A stretch of DNA of 64,000 nucleotides from Nipponacmea schrenckii (lineage: Eukaryota; Mollusca; Gastropoda; Lottiidae). The position numbers were made by a program, and so were the translations under genes. The notes beneath the pieces are model-generated. The model made no database searches. It worked only from the letters and a program-made list of their open reading frames with translations, and was not told where the DNA came from. Where the stretch lies: positions 34,244,338 to 34,308,337 of the forward strand of contig CM060199.1 in NCBI GenBank assembly GCA_030562195.1. The letters run 5' to 3'. Shown here piece after piece: positions 41,083-53,220 of this stretch; position 1 is the stretch's first letter; each line of letters begins with the position of its first letter.

Positions 41083-41096
41083 CCTTTGATTAATGG
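41083..41096 (+). promoter_or_regulatory. Overlapping TCF/LEF-like and PBX/HOX-like sites, Hox2-Hox3 intergenic
   Basis: CCTTTGAT (TCF/LEF type) overlaps TGATTAATGG (PBX/HOX consensus) inside a somewhat GC-richer block (about 41000-41110) that stands out from the surrounding AT-rich DNA. A candidate enhancer only; no conservation data are available here. Confidence 0.25.
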
Positions 41097-44000
41097 TAAC
41101 CACGTCCATTTTTCCCATGAAAATTAATAATATATTTACTATCAAACCTCCTGGCCATTTAAGTTGCATAAAATTCCGAACTGTGCTTTATAAGCTGATT
41201 GATAGAATTAAATGATAAATTTTTATCGATCATTATAATATTATGAATTAATAATTGTTCAATAATTAATTTTGATAGATAGATACATTTCTCTATTTAT
41301 AAAGGGGACATGTTATTTAATATAATGACAAGATTTTTTCGACTTCCCATTGTAAATCATAGCAAAAAATTATCTACTGTCTAAATTGTAAACAAAAGCC
41401 AATATTTAGTGTAGGTATGCTAGAATGATTTTGATTCTGATCAAACAAAATACTTAAGATTGATAATTATTCATATTTTGTTTGAACAAATTTCGAAATA
41501 ATTGTCATGAGAAACGTTTTATTACATTTTCTCTCTTGGCCCTACGATATGCATTCCATGAATTCTGTTACTTTGTTAATAGTACGTTAATCGAGTCTAT
41601 ATAGTATGTAAAAGTATTCTAAAAATACATGTATATATTTTTTGTCGTGGTTAATCAACAGTTCCGTTTGTTATAATAACTTTATCGAATTCTGGGAACC
41701 AATAGCACAATGGTATTGTTAATTTCAACATTGTACTTTTGGGAGAGATCAGATGTACTAGATTTATCCAGTTTGTATTTTATGATACGACATTGTGCCT
41801 TATATCGTGAACCCCGCCATAAAAAGTAAGTTGTCTGGAAGAAACGTATTTGCACATTCTGCATATGTTTGTTAAAATTTATGAGCTATATCTATATGGT
41901 TTTGAAGAATACCGCCTTCCTATTAATTGACATCATTACACAACCTAATGTAGCGTTGACAATAGACTCATAAAATGTGGTTCCAGAATCCTTTCCCATC
42001 CCAATAGTATTCATTCTAAGCATCTGATCTTCATCCATTCTCCCAACTCAAAACTGAGGTCGCAGATTTGATTCAGGCGATGACTTCCTTGTTGCTTTTC
42101 TGGCCAATAGTGGTTTAAATAAGACTTGTTTGTAAAGGTCTGTTGGCAAGCATGTTCCATGTTTCATTTTGATATAAAATAATATTGTAACAGAGCGTCG
42201 GAGTTATTATTCTATGTCCGTACCTTGACTTGAGGAATATTTACACACAGTTGTTAAGAACAAATCGTGTTAGCTATATTCTCAGAACCCCTGCCATTTC
42301 CTTGATGAATTCTCCAAGCTTACACGTGCACGGAGTTCCGGTCCACTTAGAAGGTTTCTCACTTATAAGATATATTTAGTTAGAGAGATATTACGCCACA
42401 CATCACTTGAAATATACCAAGCATTATTTATTTATTTTTTCCTTGTGTAAATAACATTCTTGACATTTACTAACTATTTACGATGTAAAATGATGGTAAG
42501 GGAGAAAGTTCAGAATGAATAAACACCAGTATTAGGTCTCCCGTAACAACCCGAAAAAACAAGATGCTATACCCGTTCCACCATGCTCCGGGCGGTGTAC
42601 ATCGAAACATTTGAAAATGCTAATGCATGAAATGCGTATCGATAATCAAGAGTCATAGGCCGATTCGGGCACATTTCTTTATTTAGTCTGCATAAATAAA
42701 AAAAATAAAAAATAAATTCCATAATGGTCCTAAATCTAGACATTTAAGCCGACATCATCTGTGACCTTTAGATCTCTAATTTGGATTACAATGGCCAAGA
42801 AAAATACCCATTAACCGATTAAAATATTTGCATCCTATTCTCCCCTTTCGTAAATCTAACATATGGCACATTTGGATTAGAGCCATATCGATTCATCAAC
42901 ATCATCCAAATTCTTCCTGTTGCTACCATAAGTTTTGAAGCTATGTTATTATTATGAGAATATAGAAATGGGCCTAGGAAGTGATGACCAATGCAAATGC
43001 TTCCGCGTTCTTAACGTTCAGAAGAAATCATTGAAATATTATCGTTCCTTTACAAAATGTTGGAATATTAAAAATAACATGATTATTATCTCCTTTTGAA
43101 AATAGAAATAACTATTCTCTATTTTAAAACATTTAATCTGAGTTCACAGACATCTTTAAAAATTGTGTTATGTAAATGGACAGCAATAAAATTTTAAAAT
43201 AAATAAATACATTGAAATTATCAACAGAGATATTAAATATTTATAGTGAAATGTAAACTGTTTAAATTAAATAATATTTTCTCCCATGTCAAGATGTAAA
43301 AAGTTGAATCGAGTGTATGAAAGGTGTAAGCTGATATGTAATCCCAGCACGATATGTAAGCCTTGATACTGACACCGATACAAATATCCTACAGATTTCA
43401 CACTGCTACTTAAATTGAATTTGATTCTGTATTTTGGCACATTTCTGCCAACTCTTCGTCATCCATTGGCTGATCAGCCCGGCTGATAACAATATGACGT
43501 CTTTCATCTAAACTCATTAGTTGAAGAAACAGTTCAATCCTTATGTTTTCCTAGTCAAATTGAGAAGACTGTAGAAATTAGCAAGTCGAATCAGTATTTA
43601 GTCAATATTGTTTCAAGAATGGAATAGAACACTGACAGTTGAGAGAGAATATTAGAGTTCGAAGGACGCGATTCTTAAAAAGTCAAGTTTCATTTTCTAA
43701 ATTGACGAACGACTTTCCAATCGTTTCTATCTTCTTGTTGTGCAGATGTGAAAACCACAAAAGATAAAACATTAATTCGTTCGTTTAACGTCGGAAAGGA
43801 AGATTTTGACAAGAGAAATTGACAAACGGCAATCACAAATCACATTGTCAAATATCGTTTTTCTCTCTTGATTAGTTTTTATTTGGACAAAATTTGTCAA
43901 TTTGGATGATATTATAATTTCTCTGAGTATTTGTTTTCATGGTAAACAAACCTAATTTGTTTAGTGATGTTGATTCTGAACGATGAGTCAGTGGAACAGG

Positions 44001-46637
44001 TCTCTATCACTGCTTAGTTTAACTTTTAGATCCAGTTTCACCGTTTGACGTTAGTGTAAAGAAAAGTAACCTCTAGGGTCAAGATATGTCAGGAAAAGTT
44101 TTATCCTGAAAACAAAATGTCTATTTTCTTTTCAACAACATATCTAATCGCGGCTTCAGTTATTACAAACACGGCATGATTTGAAAAACCTACTTCCTTC
44201 TGCAACAAATCATGCAGATGTTAATTACGTCTTCTAAATTTCAGGCGAAGGCTGGTTCTAAGTTTACTGTCTAACTGCAGTTCGAGTTGTACAAAGAGCC
44301 GCGATGGAGCCGACGATGTGAAGGTCTGAAGACAGCTGAAATCAACAGCTGTATAGCAATATCACCCTTACAAACAGTAGGCTGTCGCTTTTTTCAACAA
44401 CAAATTCCGGGGCGGGATTCGACCTTAAATATGGAACAATGGAACACAAAAGAGGGATTTAGGGGCTATTGAGAAAAGAACATGTGTGTCGTTTAGTTAC
44501 CAGGGACATGAATAAACGTGAATGAGTAAAGAAAAAATGTTCATGGAGAATAAAGAAGAATAGCAGAACAAGCGGATTGAAAGCTCTAGTATTGCAGCCA
44601 GTGTAATGAATAATAATCATATTTTTGCTGTGGGATTTGCTGCATGAAGACGTGGTTTTATTTTGACCTCGCCGAGCTCAAAAATATTTCATGTAGATAA
44701 TCAAAAAACATTAAGTCGGAAACAAATATGAACTGTTAACACAAAAGGAAAGTGGGCGATAACCCTCTTCAAAATGAGACAGCGTATGTCTTTCTCCAAG
44801 ATTCAATGTGACGATCACTTTAAAGAATTGCGCAATTTGTTCATGCACCAATGCGGTACCCGCCTTTGAGTCACATGATACCAGCCTGTTCCATTGACCA
44901 ATTATATAACCTGTTGTCTGAGATAGTCCATGCGAGAAGACAAGAAGGGTATGCGTGAAGAGAAGATTGGATTATGACAAAACGAGCGTGAAAGGATGAA
45001 AACAAGGTCTCAATTTTGTTGTTGTTTAGTCGTCTTTTGAAGTAAAGCGAAGAGTTTGTTAACGGTTTATCCATCTATGATAATACCTGACTTTGGAAGG
45101 CAATGGGAGGTTTATCGCCTGTACTGTAAGATACAACTGTTGGATTAGACTGTTTTCTCCAGACAATTCAGAATTATTAACACTTAATCCTTTACCTTAA
45201 ACACATTTAAAAGGTTTTATAAGCAGTATAATAGAAAGTCCAACTGCACCTCATAGTTAACTAACTATAAAATTGGTGATTTATTAGTATTATGCACCTC
45301 CTATGACAACATAAATTATATTGAATTCGATATTAATATTTGATTAACTATAAAAAATATTAAATACATAATGTTGTTATAAAAACATATTAATCAGGTG
45401 AAAATGGAATAATGCGTATTAACGGGCAATTAAAATGCAAGTAAAGAATGATGTCTTATTGATTTACGGTAGAGAATTTTGACTTTGAAAACGATAGTTA
45501 ATGTGAAAACTTTGGTATCTAAAAGAAAAAAAAAATACGTCAAAATATGGCATCCCGTCGGTAGATAGGATACAGCTTTCAAAAGCGGCAGAAACTACAC
45601 ATGTATGAGTGAAAGTAAGATCTTATGATTTCCAAAATGTCAAAACGAAATGGTCTTGCAATTCCTCTCCTAAGAGGCCACCTTCATTCAGCGACCGTTT
45701 TTTAATATTCCCTCGAGTGGTCTCTGAATGCAGGTTCTACTGTAGTAATAGTTATTGTCTCTTATGTAGATCAGCAGGCCAACATCAGATTGTTGTTAAA
45801 TCATTTCTAATCATTGCATTTTTTCTTCTTCAAATCTCTCTCCACGATTATTCGATTGGTTAAGAGTTAAATTATAGGACACAATTCTTTTACGCATTAG
45901 ACCTAACGTTTCGTCAAATAAATAAGCCTCCTATATCTCCAAACAGAACTATCTACAACGTAGATACTTGTACACGTCATGGGCAAGCATTACAACTAAC
46001 AGAACAGACTGTTATACATAATATCAACGAGGAAACGAGCAGATTGCTCAGCGAATAGTTTCCTCAGACATAAAAGGCTATTTCATTTTACCTAATTATC
46101 ATGTGCAACGAAGTGTGTGGCCGCAATTATATATTCACAAACTACAATGCAATGTAAGGATTCCATTCCTAATTTTTCAATTCATTACGTAATGGATGTC
46201 TGGCAGAATTGCCAACAGAAGTCATGTCTTAAATTAATGAATCAAACCTATAGGGGACACGTGGACCTACAACTCCATATCCCGACTACCGTCTGTTTTG
46301 GCGCATTTTTTACGTTTAAATTCAAACATCCAATTGTTACATCGCTGAGATCACGTGTCCCAGACATGCAATGTTTCGTCACCGCCGTATGATTGAAGGA
46401 TAGACACACGAAAAGTGTGTGACGAGAATTTATGCTAATGAGATTATTGAATAACAATTACTTGGTTTGTTAAAGAAACATAGTAACAATACTAATATGA
46501 TTAATTATTTCGGCATATAACTCTATGTTTATTTACAATATATGATATAAAACAATAAATCAGATTCTATACAAAGACTAACATATGGTTGATATGGAAT
46601 AAATCAAATGTGACCTTCGTTTTAGACTGTTACCCCG

Positions 46638-46679
46638 TTCTCATTATACACCCGCATTAAAGTGCGGTCGTAATGAGAA
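46638..46679. repeat. Nested hairpin TTCTCATTA / TAATGAGAA
   Basis: A perfect 9 bp outer stem (46638-46646 with 46671-46679) encloses a perfect inner stem CCGCA/TGCGG (46652-46656 with 46663-46667) with a 6 nt loop. It lies in GC-richer sequence between AT-rich flanks. It may be a decayed MITE, a structured RNA or a binding-site palindrome. Confidence 0.5.
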
Positions 46680-48739
46680 AGTTGCCACTGTGACTAACGG
46701 CAAATGCATGGTCATATCTGGATCAGAAACATGTTAATAAATTATTGGATTAATACAAATCCGTTCAGTAGCACGACATGTGTTATTGGGAACTTGATAA
46801 TATATCTTAATTTTAAAACGTGCTTTGTTAAATTGAAATGAGAATTATCATCGTTTATTAGAATAGCCTACATGTAAATCCATTTCCAAAGATATTCCGA
46901 TGACAACAGTTTGCTCAATTTTTCCAGACAAATCATGTTCAACGACACAGACCATAACATTGCACCTCTGGTGTATTACATGGTGTTTAATTTGAGTTTC
47001 TGGGTACCATTCAGAGACGTTAATTTTCATGTTATATTTTGTATGTTGGCAGGTGACTTAATTTTTCCATAGGGACTGGTTGAACAGAATCCGTCGGCCC
47101 TCAACCCTCAAAGCTCAACCCTACCCACATAAAAAAAAGTAAGAAAGTAAGTATCAAAACGGTTATAATTTTCACTACATATGCAATGAAATATGAAATA
47201 AATGAAAATTACTAAGGCGGTTTATGTGGAGGGCAGTAGAGTTTTGTTGTCTTCAATCTCCCACAGATCATTAAGAGCCTTTTAAGAGGTGTTTAGAATG
47301 CATGTATTTAAAACGAAATTACAACCCACTTAAGTCAACTGGTCCCCACCTGTCTAGTTAACTTACATGTTTAGAAAAAGTGGATCTGAAAATCTGTAAA
47401 TATGTAAATTACACATATTGTATCGGTTGTTTTTCTACATCTTTTAATCACTTGTCCAATATCTAGTCACCCCCCCCCCTTCGTAATGAATTGCGGACTT
47501 TTTAAGAATAATTTGACCTATTGCATATTAGATTAACTATGAATTTGAATTTTTAAGATGGAAAATCAAGCTATTCTTGTACCTAGATAAAACTACAACT
47601 ACCATTGCGAGTGCAACAGAAATAGCCATGTGCCGATATTGTGATTCATTATTCAAATGAGGTTAATTGTTGGGGAGTCGTATTTTACTTCTGTGTGAAT
47701 ACACGTGTTCTTGTTTCTAATAAGTGAAGAAACGATCAATGTGGTGGACAAACGGCTCTAACATGTGTTGCCTAATAACCATATCTACTCTATAGGCAAA
47801 TCATTGCTTGGCGAAAAAATATCTTCCGCTGTTTGAATTTATTGAAAAACAACAATAGCTTTAGACCAATTAATATATAATGGATAGTTTGGGTTCAGCA
47901 GGGCTCCGCGAGTCTTTCTGTTATAAATTAAACTTTTCTATTCTACAATACATGATTAATATACGACCTATATATTCCTAATTACATATCAATAGTCATT
48001 CTGAAAGACCGTTTCTCTCAAAATATTCCACAAACATTCATTTATCATTCAATTGCTAATAAATTCAATCTGAAAACATGTCAACTAATGTCACCAAAAC
48101 TTTGAACAATACTATTATTACAATAATTGAGGTTGATTAATATTGGGTTATGATGAATTTGGACAAGGAATTATATTAATCAAAAACTAAGATTATGATC
48201 TTTTATTGAATTTAATTTCTATTCTATATACAAGTACATAAAACATTTATCACTCTTAAGACGAAATCAAACATATTTCGAATTCCCGCTTCATTGTATG
48301 CAAAGAGAGATAACTCCCAATTTATATGGTTTTAGAACAAGTATATTTAGTTTCACGAGCCTATCGCCATTGCTTGCAACGTTTCATTGAAAAATCGAGT
48401 ATTTCCGTTGTCATAAAACTATCCTTTTGTGAATAATCAGTTTCATGTTGTTTGGTTGCAACTTATCGTCGGTGAATACATTTTCGTATTTCCGCGTAAT
48501 ATAGCTTATTTTTAGTAAGGTCAAATTCCTGACCAGAAATTTCATAAGCATAAGTTTAGAGGCCCCGATTCAATTGGTCTTCTTGTAATTAAACTGCTAT
48601 TTTACATGAAGGCATGCCTTTTCAGCACACCTGTCAAAACCCAGAGATAAGCCTACCAAAGCAGTGAACATTTTAAAAAAGGTTCATTCAAGGGAAGTAA
48701 CTCGTGTTCCATTTTCACGAATCGAAGCCAATATACAAC

Positions 48740-48857
48740 TACAGGCGCTTGGGTTGAAAAAAATTGACTTTTCTCACTTTGACATTACTTTTTAGAGTCT
48801 AGTAGAAGAAAATGTCAAAGTGAGAAAAGTCAACTTTTTTCAACCCAGGCGCCTGTG
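48740..48857. mobile_element. MITE-like hairpin element with 8 bp target site duplication
   Basis: Two 46 bp arms (48741-48786 and 48811-48856) are inverted repeats matching at 44 of 46 positions, separated by a 24 nt loop. The ends read ACAGGCGC. The element is flanked by direct repeats TATACAAC at 48732-48739 and 48858-48865. An 8 bp duplication with terminal inverted repeats and no coding capacity fits a non-autonomous hAT-type MITE. High arm identity suggests a recent insertion. A hairpin-RNA gene is a less likely alternative, since it would not explain the duplication. Confidence 0.75.
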
Positions 48858-49261
48858 TATACAACCATTAAAATGCGTTCATATGCAAGATTTAATGAGA
48901 TGATCCAAGTTTGTTTATGTTTCATCGCTGTCTAGCTAATTTTTTCACGACTTTATTGTAAAATATCAGTCATATAAGTACTAAAGTTTCAAAACGAACT
49001 AAAGCTATAAGTATTGTGAAATTTGCTTTACTCTGTACCATTTTTCTTAATCGTCGCAAATTATATCGATTTTTCATTCGTAACAATTTTTTTCCAAACG
49101 AAAGGAAGTCTTAATCTGTAACGTTAAAAGACTAAATAGTCAGATCAGTAAGAGAATGTATTTGTCTTGTCCCATCAAAAGAGGGTGTGAACTCTTAAGG
49201 AATTATGCCGAAGATGAGATTGGAGATGGTGTTTATAGGTTTGAACAAGTTTTATTTATTA

Positions 49262-49360
49262 TCTTTTCGGTTTCTTTTTCGTTTTTTTCGGTTTCTTTTC
49301 GATTCTTTTCGGTTTTTTGCGGTTATTAGTCTCTTCTTTTCGGTCCTTGCGGTTATTAGA
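49262..49360 (+). repeat. TTTCGGTTTCTTT low-complexity tandem tract
   Basis: Imperfect 11-15 bp repeats of TTTTCGGTTTCTTTT, followed by two copies of TTGCGGTTATTAG. The 91-codon ORF that crosses it (49205-49480) is Phe/Arg-rich because of the repeat and is not credible as a gene. Confidence 0.75.
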
Positions 49361-52300
49361 CGGATTGTCAAAATTCGCAATTACCACGTTTATGATTCCC
49401 TTACTCCTCAACCAAATATTATATTAAATACAGCGACCAGGCTCAGAATGGCCCATTTTGGTTTCGGAATACCGTTATAATTTCATCTATATTAATCACG
49501 AAGAAGCAGAATATTATGTTGTTGGTATTTAATAATGTGTTATTAGTTTGCTTTTTTCATGAAATATTCTTAAATGATAAGATGCTATCATACAACTGTC
49601 AATACATTGTTTTGACTGGTAATCTTCATTATTCAGATATATCTCATACCTCATTGAAACACATAGAAATGTTAAAAGGCCATTTTATTGATCCACCTAC
49701 TTCGACTTCGATTTTTTAGCTTTCAGATGTGTGTTAGACCGGACGATATTGACAAGTAAAGCTGATATATACCGTATCCAAATTCCGTTTCTATTCACAG
49801 CACATTCTCACACGTCCATTACTGAAAGCCCCAAACTAGTGCTTCCTGTTTTCTGTTCAAATTGACGTTTGATCAATGTGTGACCAAGTTGATAAATTAG
49901 GCAGAAACTACAACAAGAAATAGAAAAGTTATCGATCCTGAATTGAAAGGATCGAGACATGGAAACAAGAAAAGTTTGTAAAGGAAAATAAATCGTATTT
50001 AAATATGGTGGCAGTTTGCATGGATAAAACTGTAAATGAAAACCCACTTAACAATAGATTACTATGATCGATTCTTAGTTAACGTTACCCAAACATCTCC
50101 ATTCATTTTAATAGCATACTTGTGAATTTAGCTTTCATTATTTAAACCCACTTTCTGTATGATTATGTGAAATAAAGTTAATCATTTCTTATTTAATTAT
50201 AATATTTTCGTGCCTAATTGCACGTTAAGGATGACTATTCTTTCATAAGAGCACTATTACTTTGATTGAAAAAGCAGGTTCGACAAGCAATAAACTGTCA
50301 TTGGTAACGTGAGAGTCATTAATCAGTCGCCTTTAGGTCAGTGTTTAAAAAAGGAGGATCTGTAATGTTGTGTACATACAAACAGCCCCACGTCTCAATA
50401 AATAGGACTTGATAATGTTGTCTACTAATTACATATTAAAGAAAGCATAAAATAACAGAGACTATATTTATTATGATAATATTGTTGTTATATGAATAGA
50501 AATCATGTTAAACATAATCTTGAATTATTCATGACTATTTTTGTTGTTGTTGGACATTGACCATTCACACAGTCAATTTGACCTCATTCTTTTAGATCAG
50601 ATCCTTTCATATTCTTTAGTATTCGTGTCACTGACACAGAATCTAAAGCTGAAATTTTATTCAATACAAGCGACCTACTAACATAAATAATTCAGCGCAA
50701 GTGCACCAAAATTCTGTACTCTCTGAATAAAATGTAGTTATTTCCCCTTAGTTACCGGGAATTCATATGACGTTCAAACGTACTTCATATTCTTTTCACA
50801 TGTTGCTTTACTCTTTCATGATCTTACTATTACATTTGTAAATGAGAGATTCGGCTCAGATCACAAATATAAAATCAGACACATAGCAATGTTCTCCTTT
50901 ACGGGATTCGAAGGAATATAATCCTAAACTTTATGCGTTTTGTCACACATGACGGGGCCCGGACTCCTGGAAAAAAAGCCCAGGCAGCTCCTTTGCTTTT
51001 TGGGTGATGGTCCCGATGTGAGACACCAAAACCGACTCTATTTACTTTTCCCACACACTATAAAATGACTTGTTATATACGGCCTATGTTCAATGCCAAT
51101 AATCTCTTAGATGATCCGGGTTGAAATCAACGTCGACACGACTCGAAGGCACTGGCATAAGAATGTTCCACACCTAGCAGACTCGCTATTGACCTATTTA
51201 AATTGCCACTTACGACTTTACATGTTTTTAATGAATATTTCAAAGGCAAATCACACAATCTGTATTTTTTTCAAATGCAGCATGTTAAGAATTCGGATAA
51301 AAAATATATATAAAAAGTGGCGTTATTTTCTAAAGTTAAGATTTATCTTAGAACTCTAAATAATATAAATCATATTTTTACGATCGACAATGATATTTTA
51401 GAAGACAAAAACTAAACTAATTTTTGTTGTTTTTTCACGCCTTCTTTACGCCCAGTGAGTATTCCATATGTCGCAAGTCGGCAAATCGATTTGACTACAA
51501 AAATGACTGTTTAACAAGGGGTAATAACTGACACAGATGCTAGCTTCAATTCTATTATTTATGGTCCACGTTTTCAATAGGCTGGGAAAATATATGCAAG
51601 TCAAACTTTTGTACAGTGGAATTCCTTTCTTTGCTTTAGAGCTGATTTATTAGACTTGTATTATTATGGTAAAATTAACTAGAATTGTAAATGAGCTACA
51701 AACTGGGAATATTATTCAATATTCATTGTTAATAATATCGTCAATATTCTCGTAAATCATATCATGTTTGATCTACACCTCGATTAACTCCTATTTATTC
51801 TATTCTTTCTCTGATATTACTTCATTTAGAATGTATATCACACTTTATTGTTGTACTAGTATTTTTATTTATTTAGCGTTTATTCCAATGTAATCTTTCT
51901 ATATTTTTTTTATGAGAATCTGTACCATTATTACTTTGTAAATATTCACTTCTTCTATCATATACGTTCAACCGAAAATGTGCTATTAATTCTTTTTTCG
52001 ATGTTCAAAATATGAACCATTAATTAAAATGTTGCAAATTTCGAACTCGTCCAAGATAAATGTAAATAGTTTGCAGGTAGGGAAAAAGGTACACAGGTTT
52101 TATAGCGAAATTTGTACACGTTATAGGAACCTTTTGGCAGTTATCAAATTCTGATCGTGTAGATTCTATTGGGAACACAAATTTAATACGCGTTGGCAAA
52201 GACAGAACGTTTATCTTTTTATTGCCATTTTTGAACTTCACTTCAACAATGTCGTATTAATAAACAACAGATGCATGTAAATAGTTTCATCAAGATAAGG

Positions 52301-52699
52301 AGGGAAACCGTAACCTTTTGGATGTCTTGCTGACTTAGAAGCGTTTTACTTTGTCAAGGGCGATAACTCTAAACAGCCATCCAATCATTGTCATATCTAG
52401 CCCGCGGGAGATCTTATCAACCTTTAATTAGATACTCAGTTGATGGGATACAAACTATAACCATGACCTTGTCTTAAAGGCAAAATTGACACATGACTGA
52501 CAAAGTCGTGGAGGCACCGAGAAGCAAAAAGCTTACCAGCCAATGGCAGCTTTGTTTAAATGTGCTTTGTGTATAGATGACTAGCAACCACCATCATTAT
52601 AAAATATTCATCCATTTCTTAAACACATTGAACAAAGCATAAACTTTAAATTAAGTATTTTCTGATTGTATTGATTTTCAGTTCATGTGCTGGTGATAA

Positions 52700-53220
52700 T
52701 GAACAAAGTGGTGTCAAAATCTGTCAAGAATTGTACATTTAGAGTTTTTACTAGCAACAAATTGAAGACTTTTTTTTAAGACCAATGGCAATCATATATG
52801 AAATATTTTTCGACTTTATACTGGCTGATAATAAATAATTTCATTAGGTCAAGAATTGAGCATGATGGAGACTTTTAGAGTTTCAATTTGAAAGTTTTTT
52901 TTTAGGACAAGGGCAATAACTCGAATTATTATTTTTTTTTTATAGATATTCTCAATAGGGTTCATAATTGAGTGATTATACACTAATTCATCTAATTTTG
53001 GACAAATCCCTTAAAAAATTATGCCTTTAACTGTGTTGAAAAGCTAAAAAATGAACGCGTTTTCTAAAACAAGAGCAATGTAGATAACTCTTGTTTGTCG
53101 AAGAATAGTTCCCTTTTGAGCGTTTACGAATGAAACACGCTTCACATATTATGTCCGTTCATACTTCACAAAGTTTCGTCAAGTCCTGTACCTTCTAGAG
53201 TGTATGCGAGCTGAAAATTT
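52700..53220 (+). repeat. Degenerate ~120 bp tandem cassette with CAAGGGCAATAACTC motif
   Basis: GTCAAGAATTG-like elements recur at about 52722, 52849, 52970 and 53178, and AAGACCAATGGCAAT / GGACAAGGGCAATAACTC / AACAAGAGCAATGTAGATAACTC at about 52778, 52905 and 53060, giving a period near 120-125 bp for the first copies. The layout (drug-like alternation of a T-rich block, CAAGGGCAATAACTC, then a GTCAAG block) resembles interspersed cassettes I recall from bivalve genomes. The copies are old and diverged. Confidence 0.5.

Larger units (their letters stand above)
35342..48731. other. Hox2-Hox3 intergenic region, Hox2-proximal part
   Basis: Starts with the Hox2 5' flank and promoter motifs, then about 13 kb without a supportable gene. 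Blocks that are less AT-rich and non-repetitive include 36840-37400, 41000-41110, 42540-42620, 44240-44480 (two CAGCTG boxes at 44333 and 44346) and 46250-46380 (two CACGTG boxes in inverted repeat). These are the best places to look for conserved enhancers or noncoding transcripts. ORFs here are short, often lack ATG, and show no domain I recognise. Confidence 0.65.

Noticed and set aside
46117..46392. 91-codon ORF overlapping an antisense 69-codon ORF
   Set aside because: It starts at GTG, has no recognisable domain, and overlaps another ORF on the other strand. Treated as noncoding.
49205..49480. 91-codon ORF with an ATG start, Phe/Arg-rich
   Set aside because: Most of it is translation of the TTTCGG low-complexity tract.
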